Source: an uncultured Eubacterium sp.
GTDB taxonomy: Bacteria > Bacillota > Clostridia > Lachnospirales > Lachnospiraceae
NCBI GenBank assembly: GCA_900552795.1
Contig: USBB01000029.1
Location: 1-35,070, forward strand
Direction of reading: 5' to 3'
DNA: 35,070 nt
The notes beneath the pieces are model-generated. The model saw only the letters and a list, made by a program, of their open reading frames with translations, did not search any database and had not been told where the DNA came from. Positions 16,864 to 24,628 of the stretch are shown in pieces (positions within the stretch are counted from its first letter, which is position 1; each line of letters starts with the position of its first letter). A program made the position numbers and the translations under genes.

Positions 16864-17947
16864 ATTCAGCTTCCTCCATCATTTGGATAAATTGTTCAAA
16901 TAAATATAAGCTATCCTGCGGTCCCGGCGCGCTTTCCGGGTGATACTGCACAGAAAACACCTTATCCTTCATGCAGGCTGCGCCTTCCACTGTATTATCA
17001 AGAAGATTAATATGTGTCACTTCAAGTTCAGTATTTGCAATGCTGTTCATATCTACCGCATAAGAATGATTTTGTGAAGTAATTTCAATCTTTCCTGTCA
17101 AAAGATTTTTTACAGGATGGTTTCCTCCTCTATGACCAAACTTTAACTTATAAGTTCCGGCACCATATGCCAGCGAAATAATCTGATGTCCGAGACAAAT
17201 ACCAAACATGGGATATTTTCCAATCAGGTTTCTGACAAGCTCAATAACAGGTCCCACATCTGCCGGGTTTCCCGGTCCGTTTGACAAAAAAATTCCATCC
17301 GGCTTTAATTGTTCTATCTCCTGCAAAGACACATTCCATGGCAAGACTGTGACATTACATCCCATTCGGTTCAAACTCCTGATAATATTATGCTTAATGC
17401 CGCAGTCTACTGCCGCAACATGATACTTACCGTTTTGTATAAAAAATTTCCTGATGTTTCTTCCGCTTACACGTGATACCGCATCTTTTGGAATATCGTA
17501 TTCCTTAAGCTTTGCAATCCCCTCATTTAATGCTGTTTCGATCCCTGTCATTAAAACCTTCCGGCTTCCAGAATCTCTAATAGAGCGAACCAGTTTTCTG
17601 GTATCCACTCCGTATATTCCCGGAATATTATATTTTTCCATTAATTCTGACAATGTGCATTTACTGCGAAAATTGGAAGGCATATCATTATAATCCCTTA
17701 CCACCAGACCTCCGATTGTCGGTATCTGTGTTTCAAAATCATCCTCTGCAATTCCATAATTTCCAATTAACGGATATGCCATAACAATAGTCTGATATGT
17801 ATAAGATGGATCTGAGATAATCTCCTGATATCCCACCATTGATGTATTAAAAACTATTTCCGTTATCCTGTCTTGCGTACAGCCAAATCCGTATCCGTAA
17901 TATTGACTGCCATCTTCAAGAATCAGTTTTCTATCAAATTTTTTCAT
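16847..17947 (-). CDS. carA: Carbamoyl-phosphate synthase small subunit (glutaminase)
   Basis: This 366-residue subunit hydrolyses glutamine and passes ammonia to CarB. The N-terminal CPSase domain begins DRKLILEDGSQYYGYGFG. The class I amidotransferase domain carries the nucleophile Cys251 in FGICLGHQ and the His336/Glu338 pair in VQYHPES. I chose MKKFDRKL as start because AAAGGA lies nine bases upstream and the family begins there; a Met ten codons earlier lacks support. The start codon lies inside the 3' end of purF (14-base overlap), and the stop lies inside carB, so the three genes are tightly coupled. Confidence 0.96.
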   Translation of the reverse strand: MKKFDRKLILEDGSQYYGYGFGCTQDRITEIVFNTSMVGYQEIISDPSYTYQTIVMAYPLIGNYGIAEDDFETQIPTIGGLVVRDYNDMPSNFRSKCTLSELMEKYNIPGIYGVDTRKLVRSIRDSGSRKVLMTGIETALNEGIAKLKEYDIPKDAVSRVSGRNIRKFFIQNGKYHVAAVDCGIKHNIIRSLNRMGCNVTVLPWNVSLQEIEQLKPDGIFLSNGPGNPADVGPVIELVRNLIGKYPMFGICLGHQIISLAYGAGTYKLKFGHRGGNHPVKNLLTGKIEITSQNHSYAVDMNSIANTELEVTHINLLDNTVEGAACMKDKVFSVQYHPESAPGPQDSLYLFEQFIQMMEEAEYGEKN

Positions 17948-19367
17948 AATTGGTCCTTTCAGAAAGTTTTCTTTCAAACCTGTCCTTGCATCGATCCGCA
18001 GGGATTACTGTAGGATAATCTCCATTAAAGCAGGCTGCACAATAATCCTGACTGTCTGCAAGCTCATTAAGCTTCTCAATAGGTAAATACCCAAGAGAAT
18101 CAACGCCAATAATATGTGCAATTTCTTCCATACTATGGTGACATGCAATCAGATTTTCTTCTGAATCTATATCTGTACCATAATAGCAGGGGTGCAAAAA
18201 CGGCGGTGCAGAAATTCTCATGTGTATCTGCTCAGCACCTGCATCCCTCAATAGTTTTACAATGCGCTTACTGGTTGTACCTCTTACAATTGAATCATCT
18301 ACAAGCACAACACGCTTTCCCTCTATCACACTTTTTACCGGACTCAGCTTAATTCTTACCTTATCAATTCGTTCATTTTGTCCCGGAGAAATAAATGTTC
18401 TTCCTATATATTTATTCTTAATCAGGCCTATTCCATATGGAATACCCGAAGTTTTTGAAAATCCCAATGCAGCCTCCAGACCGCTGTCAGGAACTCCCAT
18501 TACAATATCAGCACACGCCGGATAGTTTTCTGCCAATAATTCTCCTGCACGTACACGAGACTTTGACACTGAAACACCATCAATCACGGAATCAGGTCTG
18601 GCAAAGTAAATATACTCAAAAATACACGTTTTTTTCTTTTTCTTACAACAATGCTCTTTTCTTGATTCGACACCATTTTCACTAAACACCAGAATTTCAC
18701 CCGGAAGTACATCTCTTACAAGCTCTGCTCCCACTGCGTTCAGTGCACAGCTCTCAGATGCAATTACATAAGCTCCGTCCGGCATTTGTCCGTAGCATAA
18801 AGGCCTGAAGCCATATGGATCTCTTACTGCAATCATTTTTGCAGAAGACATCAGTATCAATGAATATGCACCTTCCAAAAAATTCATTGCCGCACTTAAT
18901 GCCTCCTCAATGCTTGGTTTTACAAGTCTTTGTCTTGTCACCTCATAAGCAATCGTTTCCGTATCGCTTGTTGTATGAAAAATAGCACCTGACAATTCCA
19001 GCTTATCGCGCAGTTCCAGCGCATTACTAAGATTTCCGTTGTGAGCCAGTGCCATCTTTCCCTTCTGATGATTCACTTCAATCGGCTGACAATTGTTTCT
19101 TGTAGTACCTCCTGTTGTTCCATATCTTACATGACCTACCGCCATTCTGCCATAAGACAAATGCATTAATGTGTCCTTAGAAAATACTTCGCTGACCAGT
19201 CCTAAATCCTTATATGAAGAAAAAACTCCATCGTCATTTACTACAATACCACAGCTTTCCTGTCCTCTGTGCTGCAATGCGTATAAGCCATAATAGGCAA
19301 GTTCCGCAACATTTTCTCTTTTTGTACTCATCACTCCGAATACACCGCATTCCTCATGAATAGCCAT
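17934..19367 (-). CDS. purF: Amidophosphoribosyltransferase
   Basis: This 477-residue enzyme makes 5-phosphoribosylamine from PRPP and glutamine, the committed step of purine synthesis. A short propeptide MAIHEE precedes the N-terminal nucleophile Cys7 (EECGVFG), as in the Bacillus-type enzyme, where it is cleaved. The class II glutaminase motifs HRGQESCGI, GHVRYGTTG and HNGNLSNA are present, followed by the PRPP loop VVLVDDSIVRGTTSKRIV. Cysteines in KTCIFEYIYFARPDS, PCYYGTD and YCAACFNG fit the four ligands of the structural [4Fe-4S] cluster. Its position between pyrG and carA, rather than in a pur cluster, groups it with other glutamine users. GGGAGG precedes the ATG, 17 bases after pyrG. 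Confidence 0.96.
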   Translation of the reverse strand: MAIHEECGVFGVMSTKRENVAELAYYGLYALQHRGQESCGIVVNDDGVFSSYKDLGLVSEVFSKDTLMHLSYGRMAVGHVRYGTTGGTTRNNCQPIEVNHQKGKMALAHNGNLSNALELRDKLELSGAIFHTTSDTETIAYEVTRQRLVKPSIEEALSAAMNFLEGAYSLILMSSAKMIAVRDPYGFRPLCYGQMPDGAYVIASESCALNAVGAELVRDVLPGEILVFSENGVESRKEHCCKKKKKTCIFEYIYFARPDSVIDGVSVSKSRVRAGELLAENYPACADIVMGVPDSGLEAALGFSKTSGIPYGIGLIKNKYIGRTFISPGQNERIDKVRIKLSPVKSVIEGKRVVLVDDSIVRGTTSKRIVKLLRDAGAEQIHMRISAPPFLHPCYYGTDIDSEENLIACHHSMEEIAHIIGVDSLGYLPIEKLNELADSQDYCAACFNGDYPTVIPADRCKDRFERKLSERTNYEKI

Positions 19368-19384
19368 AATTTCAATTCCTCCCT

Positions 19385-20989
19385 TTAGTCGTTTTTATTG
19401 TTTAATGAAGCTGAAATAAATCCCTTAAACAACGGATGCGGCTGATTGGGCCTGCTCTTAAACTCAGGGTGAAATTGTACACCTACAAAAAACGGATGCT
19501 CTGCTATTTCTATTGTTTCTACCAGTCTGTTATCCGGAGAGGTTCCGCTAATCACCAGTCCGGCAGCTGTTAATTTATCACGATATTCATTATTAAATTC
19601 ATAACGATGACGGTGTCTTTCCGAGATTACATCTTCTTTGTAGCACTCCTGCATTCTTGTACCCTGCTTAATACTGCATGGATAGCTTCCAAGACGCAAT
19701 GTACCTCCCTTATCAATCTCATTGCTCTGACCCGGCATAAAATCAATGACCTTATGAACACACTGCTCATCAAATTCTCCAGAATGTGCATCAGCTAAAC
19801 CAGCATTATTTCTCGCAAATTCTATTACCGCAATCTGCATTCCCAGACAAATACCAAAATAAGGCATCTTATTTTCCCTTGCATATTTTGCCGCCAGAAT
19901 CATTCCTTCTATACCGCGGCTGCCAAAGCCTCCGGGAACAATTATTCCGTGTAATCCACGAAATACCTGTTTTACATTTTCCTTTGTTATTTTTTCCGAA
20001 TCAATCCAATGGATTTTTACAAATGCATTCAATTCATATCCTGCATGACTCATTGCCTCTGCAACAGAAAGATATGCATCATGAAGCTTTACATATTTGC
20101 CTACCAATCCTATATGAACCTCTTGTGAACGATTTCTAATCTTTTCTGCCATCTGTTCCCATTCTTTTAAATCAGGTTTTGGAGCATCAATACACAGTTC
20201 TCTGCACACAACAGAAGAAAAATCAGATTTTTCCAGCATAAGAGGCGCCTCATAAAGATTAGACAAAGTTCGGTTTTCAATCACACAATCCGGCTTTACA
20301 TTGCAAAAAAGTGCTATTTTCTGAAATACAGACTCTTCCAAAGGCCTGTCAGAACGCAGAACAATAATATCCGGATTAATCCCCATTCCCCTCAATTCTT
20401 TTACCGAGTGCTGTGTCGGCTTTGATTTATGTTCCCCCGAACCGCTTAAATACGGAACTAATGTAACATGAATAAAAAGACTGTTCTCTTTACCCGCCTC
20501 CAAAGAAATCTGGCGCACAGCCTCCAAGAATGGCTGTGACTCAATATCTCCGATAGTTCCTCCGATTTCCGTAATCACAACATCTGCTTCTGTCTGTTTT
20601 CCGACACAATATACAAACTCCTTTATTTCATTTGTAATATGCGGAATAACCTGAACCGTAGACCCAAGATACTCTCCTCTGCGCTCTTTATTTAATACAT
20701 TCCAATAAACCTTTCCAGCAGTAAGATTTGAATATCTGTTTAAATTCTCATCAATAAATCTTTCATAATGCCCCAGGTCTAAATCTGTTTCCGCACCGTC
20801 CTCAGTAACATATACTTCTCCATGTTGATATGGACTCATTGTGCCTGGATCAACATTAATATATGGATCAAGCTTCTGTGCTGCAACCTTGAGTCCTCTC
20901 GCCTTTAACAGACGTCCGAGAGAAGCTGCTGTTATTCCTTTACCAAGACCGGATACCACGCCTCCGGTCACAAAAATGTACTTAGTCAT
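19385..20989 (-). CDS. pyrG: CTP synthase
   Basis: This 534-residue cytosolic enzyme aminates UTP to CTP with glutamine and ATP. The synthetase domain begins TKYIFVTGGVVSGLGKGIT and includes QKLDPYINVDPGTMSPYQHG, VYVTEDGAETDLDLGHYERF and TEIGGTIGDIE. The C-terminal class I glutaminase has GGFGSRG, the nucleophile cysteine in FGICLGMQ and the dyad in VQFHPEFKSRP. Length is standard. It lies 40 bases after glnN with no terminator between. A GGTGAG ribosome binding site sits inside the second copy of a direct repeat AATACGGTG found twice in this short gap (20992-21000 and 21014-21022). Confidence 0.97.
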   Translation of the reverse strand: MTKYIFVTGGVVSGLGKGITAASLGRLLKARGLKVAAQKLDPYINVDPGTMSPYQHGEVYVTEDGAETDLDLGHYERFIDENLNRYSNLTAGKVYWNVLNKERRGEYLGSTVQVIPHITNEIKEFVYCVGKQTEADVVITEIGGTIGDIESQPFLEAVRQISLEAGKENSLFIHVTLVPYLSGSGEHKSKPTQHSVKELRGMGINPDIIVLRSDRPLEESVFQKIALFCNVKPDCVIENRTLSNLYEAPLMLEKSDFSSVVCRELCIDAPKPDLKEWEQMAEKIRNRSQEVHIGLVGKYVKLHDAYLSVAEAMSHAGYELNAFVKIHWIDSEKITKENVKQVFRGLHGIIVPGGFGSRGIEGMILAAKYARENKMPYFGICLGMQIAVIEFARNNAGLADAHSGEFDEQCVHKVIDFMPGQSNEIDKGGTLRLGSYPCSIKQGTRMQECYKEDVISERHRHRYEFNNEYRDKLTAAGLVISGTSPDNRLVETIEIAEHPFFVGVQFHPEFKSRPNQPHPLFKGFISASLNNKND

Positions 20990-21029
20990 CTCACCGTATT
21001 GCCTTTCTTATAACACCGTATTATGTGCA

Positions 21030-23126
21030 TTATTTTACGCTGAACAATAAATCTCCATAAGTTGGAAACGGCCAATATTTTTTTGCTGTTATAGTTTCTG
21101 CTTCATCACAGGCAACTCTGAGCTCACCCATCCTGACAAGCACAGAATCCCTTATCATATCAGCTTCTGAAATAATTTCTTCTGCATTATGAAGTTCTAC
21201 CAACGCATCTTCAAGTTCTTCTGTTTTAATCGCAATCCTGTCCGTCAGTGTAGATAATCTCTTAACCAGACTGCTTTCATAAACACAGGTCAATGAAGAA
21301 TCAACTGCCTTTTTTGCTGCAATCGTCTTAGCAATCTCCATTGTATAAACATTCACTGCCGGACTTATTTGCGTCCTTGCCATTTCGACCATTGTATTTG
21401 CTTCAATTACAACAGTTTTGCAATAATTATCCAACATTATTTCACATCTTGATTTTAATTCTGCCTCTGAAAATACTCCGTGAGAGGTCAGCATCTTAAC
21501 ATTTTTCTCATCAAGCAAATGCGGCATACAATCCGGTGTGGTGCGATAATTAAGAAGTCCTCTCTTCTCGGTAGCTTCCTTAATCCATGTATCATCATAT
21601 CCGTTTCCGTTAAAAATAATGTGCTTGTGTTCCTTTATCGTTTTGCGCAGCACTTCTGTCAATGTGTCCTCGAAATTTTCGGCATTTTCCAATCTGTCAG
21701 CATAAATTTTTAAGCTTTCTGCAACTGCACTGTTAAGCATAATATTCGCACATGCAATACTGTTGGAAGATCCAAGCATACGAAATTCAAATTTATTGCC
21801 TGTAAATGCAAACGGTGATGTTCTGTTGCGATCTGTTGTATCTCTGTTAAATTTAGGAAGAACATCAACACCAAGCTTCATTTGTGTCTGCTGTGTTCCC
21901 GCATAAGGTGTATTATTTTCAATAGCTTCTAGAACCTCATTAAGTTCATCTCCTAAGAAAACAGATACAACTGCCGGAGGAGCTTCATTTGCTCCAAGAC
22001 GATGATCATTTCCTGCTGTGGCAACTGAAATACGAAGCAAATCCTGATAGTCGTCAACAGCCTTGATTACTGCACATAAGAAAAGTAAAAACTGAGCATT
22101 TTCATATGGCGTTTCACCCGGTGAAAGCAGATTTATGCCTGAATCTGTTGCCATGGACCAGTTATTATGCTTACCGCTTCCGTTTACCCCTGCGAAAGGT
22201 TTTTCATGAAGCAGGCAGACTAATCCGTGCTTTTCTGCAACCTTCTGCATAATCTCCATAGTTAATTGATTATGATCTGTTGCTATATTTGTGGTTGAAT
22301 AAATAGGTGCGAGCTCGTGCTGTGCAGGAGCGACCTCATTATGCTCTGTCTTGGCAAGAATTCCCAATTTCCAAAGCTCCCTGTTAAGCTCCTCCATATA
22401 TTCGGCAACTCTCGGCTTAATCACACCGAAATAATGGTCATCCATTTCCTGTCCTTTCGGTGACTTTGCCCCAAAAAGAGTTCGTCCTGTAAAACGCAGA
22501 TCTGGTCGTTTATCATACATTTCCCTGTCTATCAGAAAATATTCCTGCTCGGGGCCTACAGAGGTACGTACACACTTAACATCATCATTTCCAAACAGTC
22601 TGAGAATACGAAGTGCCTGCTTATTTAAAGCTTCCATAGAACGAAGCAACGGCGTTTTCTTATCCAGAGCTTCTCCGCCATATGAACAAAATGCAGTGGG
22701 AATACACAATGTTTTTCCTTTAATAAAAGCATAAGAGGTTGGATCCCATGCCGTATATCCTCTTGCTTCAAATGTAGCTCTTAATCCTCCTGACGGAAAA
22801 GAAGATGCATCAGGCTCTCCCTTAATTAACTCCTTTCCGGAAAACTCCATAATCACACCGCCATCAGGTGAAGGAGAAATAAAACTGTCATGCTTTTCTG
22901 CGGTAATTCCGGTAAGAGGCTGAAACCAATGTGTATAATGTGTTGCCCCATTTGCAACTGCCCAGTCCTTCATGGCTTCCGCCACAGCGTTTGCCACACT
23001 AATATCAAGCTGTGCACCTTCATCAATAGTCTTTTTCAGTGATTGATATACCTTTGATGACAAATTTGCCTTCATCACTCTGTCATCAAATACCAAACAG
23101 CCAAAATATTCCGAAACATTACTCAT
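21030..23126 (-). CDS. glnN: Glutamine synthetase type III
   Basis: This 698-residue enzyme makes glutamine from glutamate, ammonia and ATP. The length and motifs (THWFQPLTGITAEKHDSF, PSSFPSGGLRATFEARGYTA-like region near residue 105, GPEQEYFLID, TEHNEVAPAQHELAPIY, GVNGSGKHNNWS, TAGNDHRLGANEAPPA) are those of type III (GlnN) rather than type I. It heads the leftward run glnN-pyrG-purF-carA-carB, so it provides the amide donor that the next enzymes consume. The ATG has GGGAGG seven bases upstream. The leader of about 184 bases carries two hexaloop hairpin/terminator-like units, implying antitermination control by the ANTAR regulator encoded at 28188-28772 (inference). Confidence 0.96.
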   Translation of the reverse strand: MSNVSEYFGCLVFDDRVMKANLSSKVYQSLKKTIDEGAQLDISVANAVAEAMKDWAVANGATHYTHWFQPLTGITAEKHDSFISPSPDGGVIMEFSGKELIKGEPDASSFPSGGLRATFEARGYTAWDPTSYAFIKGKTLCIPTAFCSYGGEALDKKTPLLRSMEALNKQALRILRLFGNDDVKCVRTSVGPEQEYFLIDREMYDKRPDLRFTGRTLFGAKSPKGQEMDDHYFGVIKPRVAEYMEELNRELWKLGILAKTEHNEVAPAQHELAPIYSTTNIATDHNQLTMEIMQKVAEKHGLVCLLHEKPFAGVNGSGKHNNWSMATDSGINLLSPGETPYENAQFLLFLCAVIKAVDDYQDLLRISVATAGNDHRLGANEAPPAVVSVFLGDELNEVLEAIENNTPYAGTQQTQMKLGVDVLPKFNRDTTDRNRTSPFAFTGNKFEFRMLGSSNSIACANIMLNSAVAESLKIYADRLENAENFEDTLTEVLRKTIKEHKHIIFNGNGYDDTWIKEATEKRGLLNYRTTPDCMPHLLDEKNVKMLTSHGVFSEAELKSRCEIMLDNYCKTVVIEANTMVEMARTQISPAVNVYTMEIAKTIAAKKAVDSSLTCVYESSLVKRLSTLTDRIAIKTEELEDALVELHNAEEIISEADMIRDSVLVRMGELRVACDEAETITAKKYWPFPTYGDLLFSVK

Positions 23127-23163
23127 AATAATTCCTCCCTTTTAATTAAAATTTTATATAAAG

Positions 23164-23208
23164 AAAGACGCCCTTAATGCTCAATGCATCAAAGACGTCT
23201 TTGCCTTT
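23164..23208 (-). promoter_or_regulatory. glnN leader unit B: ANTAR-type hexaloop hairpin overlapping a terminator-like stem
   Basis: In the transcript AAAGGC-[AAAGAC]-GTCTTT (23191-23208) forms a 6-bp stem with a hexaloop that has A at 1 and G at 4. The alternative stem pairs AAAGACGTCTTT (23191-23202) with AAGGGCGTCTTT (23164-23175), 12 bp with two G-U. The two folds share bases and exclude each other. The U-tract after the long stem is weak (CTTTATATAAAATTTT), so it may be a poor terminator. Confidence 0.6.
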
Positions 23209-23249
23209 ATCTGTTTAATTGTTAATTTAAATTGCTTATTGTACTAATA

Positions 23250-23307
23250 AAAATAAAAAAAGACAAAACATCTCCAAAGTATCTGCTTCAAAGACGCCAT
23301 TGCCTTC
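23250..23307 (-). promoter_or_regulatory. glnN leader unit A: ANTAR-type hexaloop hairpin and terminator
   Basis: Starting at about +4 of the predicted transcript, GAAGGC-[AATGGC]-GTCTTT (23290-23307) forms a 6-bp stem (two G-U) with an A1/G4 hexaloop. The competing stem GCGTCTTTGAAG with CTTTGGAGATGT (23268-23297; 12 positions, five or so G-U) is followed by a T-rich run (23250-23267, including T7 and T5), as in an intrinsic terminator. Unit A and unit B share AAGGCAANGNCGTCTTTGANGC. Confidence 0.65.
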
Positions 23308-23316
23308 ATGAGAGTG

Positions 23317-23345
23317 ATAATACACCTGCGAAAAAAAGTTGTCAA
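23317..23345 (-). promoter_or_regulatory. Promoter of the glnN operon
   Basis: On the minus strand a perfect TTGACA (23340-23345), 17 bases and TATTAT (23317-23322). The predicted start near 23310 puts the first hexaloop hairpin at about +4. It is back-to-back with the gltB promoter, separated by 55 AT-rich bases. Confidence 0.85.
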
Positions 23346-23400
23346 TATTTTTTTATTTTTTATCTGCAAATTTTCATATCAATTTTATTGAAAATAATTA

Positions 23401-23429
23401 TTGACAAAATTTTAGTTTAGGGTTATAAG
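23401..23429 (+). promoter_or_regulatory. Promoter of the glutamate synthase operon
   Basis: A perfect TTGACA (23401-23406), 17 bases and TATAAG (23424-23429). The predicted start near 23436 puts the hexaloop hairpin at about +3. Confidence 0.8.
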
Positions 23430-23437
23430 TATTGCAT

Positions 23438-23510
23438 ATGAGCAAAGGTGTTCATTTTTTGAGCAGAAATTTTCTGCCCTGAAAATGGACACCTTTGCTT
23501 TTTTTATTTT
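23438..23510 (+). promoter_or_regulatory. Glutamate synthase leader: ANTAR-type hexaloop hairpin and strong terminator
   Basis: ATGAGC-[AAAGGT]-GTTCAT (23438-23455) forms a 6-bp stem (one G-U) with an A1/G4 hexaloop. The same bases form the 5' arm of a long terminator: 23441-23458 pairs with 23482-23499 (18 bp, one G-U), capped by a GCAGAA/TTCTGC stem and followed by T7-A-T4 and more T. The leader is almost nothing but this switch. The terminator is clear; the antitermination role is inferred from the ANTAR gene in the same operon. Confidence 0.8.
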
Positions 23511-23533
23511 TTGAAAGGACGGTAATAATATAT

Positions 23534-24628
23534 ATGAAAATTGAAGGTGAAGTACGAATCCCTTCCGGATGTGCTATTTCAGCAGTAATTTCCAAAGACG
23601 GAAATAAAATATCCGGTGAAATGATTACTAATTCCATGAAACCCATGCACGACCGCTCTAACGGATTAGGAGGAGGTTTTGCTGCTTACGGAATCTATCC
23701 GGAATATAAGGATTTCTATGCACTGCATATGTTTTTTGACTCTCGTTCCACCAGAAAAGAATGTGAAACCTTTTTAAAAGAACGCTTTGAAATTGTACAG
23801 TCCGAAATCATGCCTACCCGCAAAATCCCCGCTATTACAGACGAACCTATTATATGGAGATATTTTGTAGCTCCGCTGAAATCAATGGTTATATCCATGC
23901 AGTTAAATGAAAAAGAATTTGTTGCAAAAACCGTTATGAAAATTAATACAGAAATGGCCGGTGCATATGTATTTTCCAGCGGAAAAAACATGGGAACCTT
24001 CAAAGCTGTAGGTTTTCCCGAAGATGTCGGAATTTTCTATAAGCTTGAAGAATACGAAGGCTATTCATGGACAGCTCACGGACGTTATCCCACTAACACT
24101 CCGGGCTGGTGGGGCGGTGCCCATCCCTTTACCCTGCTTGACTATTCTATCGTACATAATGGCGAAATATCTTCATATGACGCTAACCGGCGATTTATAG
24201 AAATGTTCGGTTACAAGTGTACACTGCAGACAGATACAGAAGTTATAACATATATAATGGATTATCTTCTGCGTATACAGGGACTTACACTTAATGAAAC
24301 TGCAAGTGTAATAGCCGCTCCTTTCTGGAGTACTATTGCTGAGCAGACTGATTTGGAAGAAAAGAAAAAACTGACATACCTTAGAACTATGTTCCCAAGT
24401 CTGCTTATAACAGGCCCTTTCTCCATCGTATTCGGCTTTAACGGCGGATTAATGGCACTAAATGATCGTTTAAAACTGCGTTCCATGGTAGTAGGTGAAA
24501 AGGATGACAAGGTATTCATTGCCAGTGAGGAAGCTGCAATACGTACTATGGAACCGTGTGTACAAAATATCTGGTCTCCTGCCGGCGGTGAACCTGTAAT
24601 CGTAAAAGTAAAGGAAGGTGTGTACTAA
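23534..24628 (+). CDS. Glutamate synthase, glutaminase (class II amidotransferase) subunit
   Basis: This 364-residue protein is the separate amidotransferase piece of an archaeal-type split glutamate synthase: it releases ammonia from glutamine for the FMN subunit. The motif RIPSGCAISAV places the presumed nucleophile at Cys13, which implies removal of a 12-residue leader. DRSNGLGGGFAAYG, SWTAHGRYPTN, VHNGEISSYDAN and LQTDTEVITYI are class II glutaminase motifs. I chose ATG at 23534 since the family starts there; AAAGGA is 14 bases upstream, rather far. The stop overlaps the next start by one base (TAATG). Expression probably depends on read-through of the leader terminator. Confidence 0.88.
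   Translation: MKIEGEVRIPSGCAISAVISKDGNKISGEMITNSMKPMHDRSNGLGGGFAAYGIYPEYKDFYALHMFFDSRSTRKECETFLKERFEIVQSEIMPTRKIPAITDEPIIWRYFVAPLKSMVISMQLNEKEFVAKTVMKINTEMAGAYVFSSGKNMGTFKAVGFPEDVGIFYKLEEYEGYSWTAHGRYPTNTPGWWGGAHPFTLLDYSIVHNGEISSYDANRRFIEMFGYKCTLQTDTEVITYIMDYLLRIQGLTLNETASVIAAPFWSTIAEQTDLEEKKKLTYLRTMFPSLLITGPFSIVFGFNGGLMALNDRLKLRSMVVGEKDDKVFIASEEAAIRTMEPCVQNIWSPAGGEPVIVKVKEGVY

Noticed and set aside
20990..21029. Pyrimidine-type attenuator or independent promoter before pyrG/carAB
   Set aside because: Gaps are 40 bases or shorter, or overlapping, with no hairpin plus T-tract.
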